A stretch of 37,369 nt of DNA. Source: Bacteroidales bacterium UBA4363 (GTDB taxonomy: Bacteria; Bacteroidota; Bacteroidia; Bacteroidales; Paludibacteraceae). The stretch lies in NCBI GenBank assembly GCA_002393965.1, contig DGSL01000023.1, forward strand, positions 1-37,369, in the 5' to 3' direction. The notes below the pieces were generated by a model. It worked only from the letters and a program-made list of their open reading frames with translations. It was not told the DNA's origin and searched no databases. A program made the translations under genes and the position numbers. Shown here piece by piece: positions 34,671 through 37,369 of this stretch. Numbering within the stretch: the stretch's first letter is position 1; each line of letters begins with the position of its first letter.

Positions 34671-37090
34671 CGTATGTTGGCTATGCTGATGATGTCTGAG
34701 AATACGCCGGCAGCCGTGACGGAGGCTCCTGCACCATATCCCTTGATTATCATCGGATATTCTTTATAGCGTTCCGTCGTGATCATGATGATGTTATTCG
34801 AACCCTCCAGGTCATAGAAAGGATGACGCGAATCAACCTCCTGAAGACCGACAGAACATTTTCCGTTGTCCAATGTGGCTACGAAACGGTATTTCCTGTT
34901 TTCCGACTCCAACTGACGACGCTTGGACTCAAAGTCCGCATCCATCTCCGATATGGTGCTCCAGAAATCCTCCAACGAACCTTCAAAGTACTTGTCAGGA
35001 ACAAAGAGATGTTTCTCTACGTCTTCTTGCTCAACCTTATAGCCCGCCTCGCGCGCCAGTATGACGAGCTTCCGGATGACGTCTTTCCCACTGAGGTCGA
35101 TACGCGGATCCGGCTCCGCATAGCCCGCCTCCTTCGCCATCCGGATAGTCTGTGAGAACGGAACTTCCGCACTGAGCGTATTGAAAATGTAATTCAATGT
35201 TCCCGACAGCACCGCATCAATGCGGGAGATTCGGTCGCCCGAGTTAATCAGGTCGTTGATGGTGTTGATGATCGGCAGACCCGCACCCACGTTGGTTTCA
35301 AACAGGAACTTGATGCCCTTTTTGCGGGAGAGATCCTTCAGTTCCGCATACGTCTCATACGACGAGGAGGCAGCTATCTTATTCGCGGCCACCACCGACA
35401 CGTTGTTGGTCAACAACGCCTTGTAGAGCGACGCCACCGACGGCGAGGCCGTACAGTCCACGAACACGGAATTGTATATATTCATTTCCAGTATACCTTC
35501 CAACAAGGCTTCCGGAGTGTTATCCTCCCCTTCGCTTTCCAGACGGGTACGATAATCATGCAAGTCAATACCCTCCCTGTCAAAAACCATTTTCTTGCTG
35601 CTCGCAATACCCACCACTTTTATCTTCAGACGGTTCTGGTTCAGCAACAACTCCTGCTGCTGCAACAACTGCTCCAGCAATCCGCCTCCCACCGTGCCTA
35701 TGCCACAGAGAAAGACGTTCAACTCCTGATATTCCGACAGGAAGAACGACTCGTGAATCAGATTCAACGTCTTGCGGAGCTGATCCTTCTGGATGACAAA
35801 CGAGATATTCGTTTCCGAGGCGCCCTGGGCAATCGCGATCACATTGATGCCACTGCGACCCAGCACGCCGAACAACTTACCCGAAATACCCGGAATACGC
35901 TTCATTCGGTCACCGACCACCGCCACCGTCGCCAGGTCTTTCTCCGACTTGACTTCGTTGATCTCTCCCGTCGCAAGCTCATGCGCAAACTCACGGCAAA
36001 TCAGCTCCACCGCATGGTCCGCCTCGCTGTTTTTTACTCCTATGGTAATCGTATTTTCCGAGGCTGCCTGAGAGATGAAGAATACCGAAATCCCGGCATC
36101 AGCCAACGATCCGTAGAGGCGCTTGCTCACGCCTGTCACGCCGACCATGCCCATTCCGAGCATCGAGACCAGCGCCGTATCATTGATGGATGAAATCCCC
36201 TTGACGCTGTTCCCTTCCGACTCCCTGTTGCGGGAAATATAGGTGCCGGGCGCTGATGGGTTGAACGTATTTTTGATGAGGATAGGTATATTCTTGTGGT
36301 AAACGGGAAATATGGTCGGAGGATAGATGACTTTCGCTCCGAAGTTGCACAACTCCATCGCCTCTACGTAACTCAACCTGTCTATCACATATGCCTTGCT
36401 GATGACACGCGGATCCGCCGTCATGAATCCGTCCACGTCAGTCCATATTTCCAACTGGCTTGCACCTAACTCTGCCGCCAGAATCGCTGCCGTATAATCC
36501 GAACCGCCTCGGCCGAGGTTCGTGATCTCACCCGTCTCCGTATCCGTAGCAATGAATCCAGGAGCTAGGACAACGTCCGCGGTTCCTTTGGCAAATCTTC
36601 GACGCACCAAATCCGATGTGACTTCCATGTCAAGCACGGTCCGGCCACTTATTTCCTTAGTCTTGATAAAGTCCGGAGAGTAAGCGTACTCTGCCGACAA
36701 CACACTCGATACGATTCGTGACGACATGCGCTCGCCGAACGAGACCACCTGCCTCTTCTCTCGCGGCTTCAGCACCCCTTGTTCCGCTATGCTTTGATAG
36801 ACCTTTTCCAGATCGGCTAAGAGAGAATGGACTTTTTCTTCCACCTCCGGTCCTGCACCCAAACCGTCCATCACCTGTTGATGACGTTGAACGATTCTGC
36901 CGTACCCTTCCTTGTATCCTTCTCCGCCTTGCGCCGCCGCGCTGGCCGTCTCCAACAACTCATCCGTGATTCCGCCCAACGCCGAGACAACGACAATGAC
37001 CGGCTCGCTCTGCGATGCGACAATGGACTGAACAGAACGAATGCTTTCCACCGAACCTACGGATGTTCCTCCAAACTTTAATACTTTCAT
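34667..37090 (-). CDS. thrA: Bifunctional aspartate kinase/homoserine dehydrogenase
   Basis: Two-step enzyme of the aspartate pathway: phosphorylates aspartate, and reduces aspartate semialdehyde to homoserine for threonine and methionine; the first step also feeds lysine and DAP. The 807-residue protein has the kinase domain (KFGGTSVGS at 5-13, NLGRGGSDYTA from 191), a regulatory region with two ACT folds (about 300-450, MVGVTGVSKRLYGSL and RIPGISGKLFGVLG), then the dehydrogenase with the NADP loop GIGTVGGG (463-470), ANKIA and LSGTLNYIFN. Length and all domains are complete. Threonine feedback through the ACT domains is expected from the family. It leads the thrA-FKBP-DUF4827-glmM gene string. 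Confidence 0.96.
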   Translation of the reverse strand: MKVLKFGGTSVGSVESIRSVQSIVASQSEPVIVVVSALGGITDELLETASAAAQGGEGYKEGYGRIVQRHQQVMDGLGAGPEVEEKVHSLLADLEKVYQSIAEQGVLKPREKRQVVSFGERMSSRIVSSVLSAEYAYSPDFIKTKEISGRTVLDMEVTSDLVRRRFAKGTADVVLAPGFIATDTETGEITNLGRGGSDYTAAILAAELGASQLEIWTDVDGFMTADPRVISKAYVIDRLSYVEAMELCNFGAKVIYPPTIFPVYHKNIPILIKNTFNPSAPGTYISRNRESEGNSVKGISSINDTALVSMLGMGMVGVTGVSKRLYGSLADAGISVFFISQAASENTITIGVKNSEADHAVELICREFAHELATGEINEVKSEKDLATVAVVGDRMKRIPGISGKLFGVLGRSGINVIAIAQGASETNISFVIQKDQLRKTLNLIHESFFLSEYQELNVFLCGIGTVGGGLLEQLLQQQELLLNQNRLKIKVVGIASSKKMVFDREGIDLHDYRTRLESEGEDNTPEALLEGILEMNIYNSVFVDCTASPSVASLYKALLTNNVSVVAANKIAASSSYETYAELKDLSRKKGIKFLFETNVGAGLPIINTINDLINSGDRISRIDAVLSGTLNYIFNTLSAEVPFSQTIRMAKEAGYAEPDPRIDLSGKDVIRKLVILAREAGYKVEQEDVEKHLFVPDKYFEGSLEDFWSTISEMDADFESKRRQLESENRKYRFVATLDNGKCSVGLQEVDSRHPFYDLEGSNNIIMITTERYKEYPMIIKGYGAGASVTAAGVFSDIISIANIR

Positions 37091-37109
37091 AATCTCTTAT
37101 AATCTGCGA

Positions 37110-37170
37110 TATGCTCTTAGTCTGCAAAAAAAATCTCAAGGGAGTCCCCAAAGAGACGACACCCCTCTGA
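37110..37170 (-). promoter_or_regulatory. Possible leader hairpin with T-run upstream of thrA
   Basis: On the - strand GGGTGTC and GACTCCC can pair with one mismatch around an 11-base loop, followed within a few bases by eight T, before the thrA ATG at 37090. As the gene to the right runs the other way, this is more likely in the thrA leader than the end of another gene. No leader peptide with Thr or Ile codons is visible, so attenuation is speculative. Confidence 0.3.
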
Positions 37171-37253
37171 TCGTATGAACACGACAAAAATTGTGTAAAG
37201 GTAATGAATCCCATAAAATACAGCGCCATAGGAACAAGGAAAAATATATTTTA

Positions 37254-37285
37254 TTTGCACGGATGCGAGTTTTTTACTTATTTTG
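37254..37285 (+). promoter_or_regulatory. Candidate promoter of tRNA-Arg (TTTG / TATTTTG)
   Basis: TTTG at 37254-37257 is followed after 21 bases by TATTTTG at 37279-37285, one base shorter than the TAnnTTTG consensus. Predicted start near 37292, about 38 bases before the tRNA. Confidence 0.45.
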
Positions 37286-37329
37286 CACCGTCTTTTTGGA
37301 GGCCCCTTAGCGGGACCTTACACGAAAGA

Positions 37330-37369
37330 GGTTGAGTAGCTCAACTGGATAGAGCAACAGCCTTCTAAG
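37330..37369 (+). tRNA. tRNA-Arg (anticodon TCT), 5' part, cut by window end
   Basis: The sequence runs GGTTGAG (acceptor), TA, D arm GCTC/GAGC, then the 5' anticodon stem ACAGC and loop CTTCTAA, giving anticodon TCT. The 3' half lies beyond the window, so pairing of the acceptor and T arm cannot be checked. Confidence 0.82.

Noticed and set aside
36960..37229. 89-codon - strand frame spanning the thrA start, as a possible thr leader peptide
   Set aside because: It runs through the hairpin and into thrA in another frame, and has no run of Thr or Ile codons.

Overview
The window looks like chromosomal DNA of a Bacteroidales bacterium (phylum Bacteroidota). The signs are the gene order of the division and cell-wall (dcw) cluster, promoters with the Bacteroidota -7 element TAnnTTTG and -33 TTTG instead of sigma-70 boxes, Bacteroidota-restricted families (DUF6515-like, DUF4827-like, GLPGLI/DUF4412-like, the Bacteroidota FtsL type), and lipoprotein and signal-peptide styles. 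I cannot name a genus from sequence alone. MurE carries the DNPR motif, so the peptidoglycan should contain meso-diaminopimelate.

Layout. (1) 0.16-3.6 kb, + strand: a bifunctional (p)ppGpp synthetase/hydrolase and a secreted DUF6515-like protein, ending in a hairpin terminator shared with the convergent acyltransferase. (2) 3.64-4.56 kb, - strand: a PlsC-like acyltransferase with its own promoter. (3) 4.77-21.6 kb, + strand: a control region (four GATAA motifs at an exact 11-bp period, two TAnnTTTG elements, MraZ-like boxes), then mraZ, rsmH, ftsL, ftsI, murE, mraY, murD, ftsW, murG, murC, ftsQ, ftsA, ftsZ and a pseudouridine synthase. I see no internal terminator, so this may be one transcript of about 16.7 kb ending in a strong bidirectional hairpin. 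(4) 21.6-23.5 kb, - strand: lepA, divergent from (5) 23.5-26.0 kb, + strand: a reverse-order rubrerythrin, a secreted GLPGLI-like protein and a three-domain DprA-like/HTH/nuclease protein. (6) 26.1-31.4 kb, - strand: nhaD, then the operon etfB-etfA-acyl-CoA dehydrogenase. (7) 31.3-32.0 kb: an intergenic stretch with one likely small gene. (8) 32.0-37.1 kb, - strand: thrA, an FKBP lipoprotein, a DUF4827-like lipoprotein, glmM and tRNA-Met(CAT). (9) 37.25-37.37 kb, + strand: promoter and 5' half of tRNA-Arg(TCT), cut by the window edge.

How the genes work together. The dcw operon encodes the cytoplasmic Mur ligases MurC, MurD and MurE (MurF and Ddl are absent), the lipid I/II enzymes MraY and MurG, the septal synthase pair FtsW and FtsI, and the divisome proteins FtsL, FtsQ, FtsA and FtsZ, with the regulator MraZ and rRNA methyltransferase RsmH at the head. 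GlmM supplies the UDP-GlcNAc branch and ThrA acts in the aspartate pathway that also leads to DAP. EtfAB and the dehydrogenase form an acyl-CoA redox module.

The most unusual items are the DprA-like/HTH/PD-(D/E)xK protein, the helically phased array upstream of mraZ, and a steep fall in third-position GC along the dcw operon (20/20 sampled codons in rel, 6/19 in ftsZ, 5/20 in rubrerythrin). I found no CRISPR array, insertion sequence, prophage or rRNA gene.
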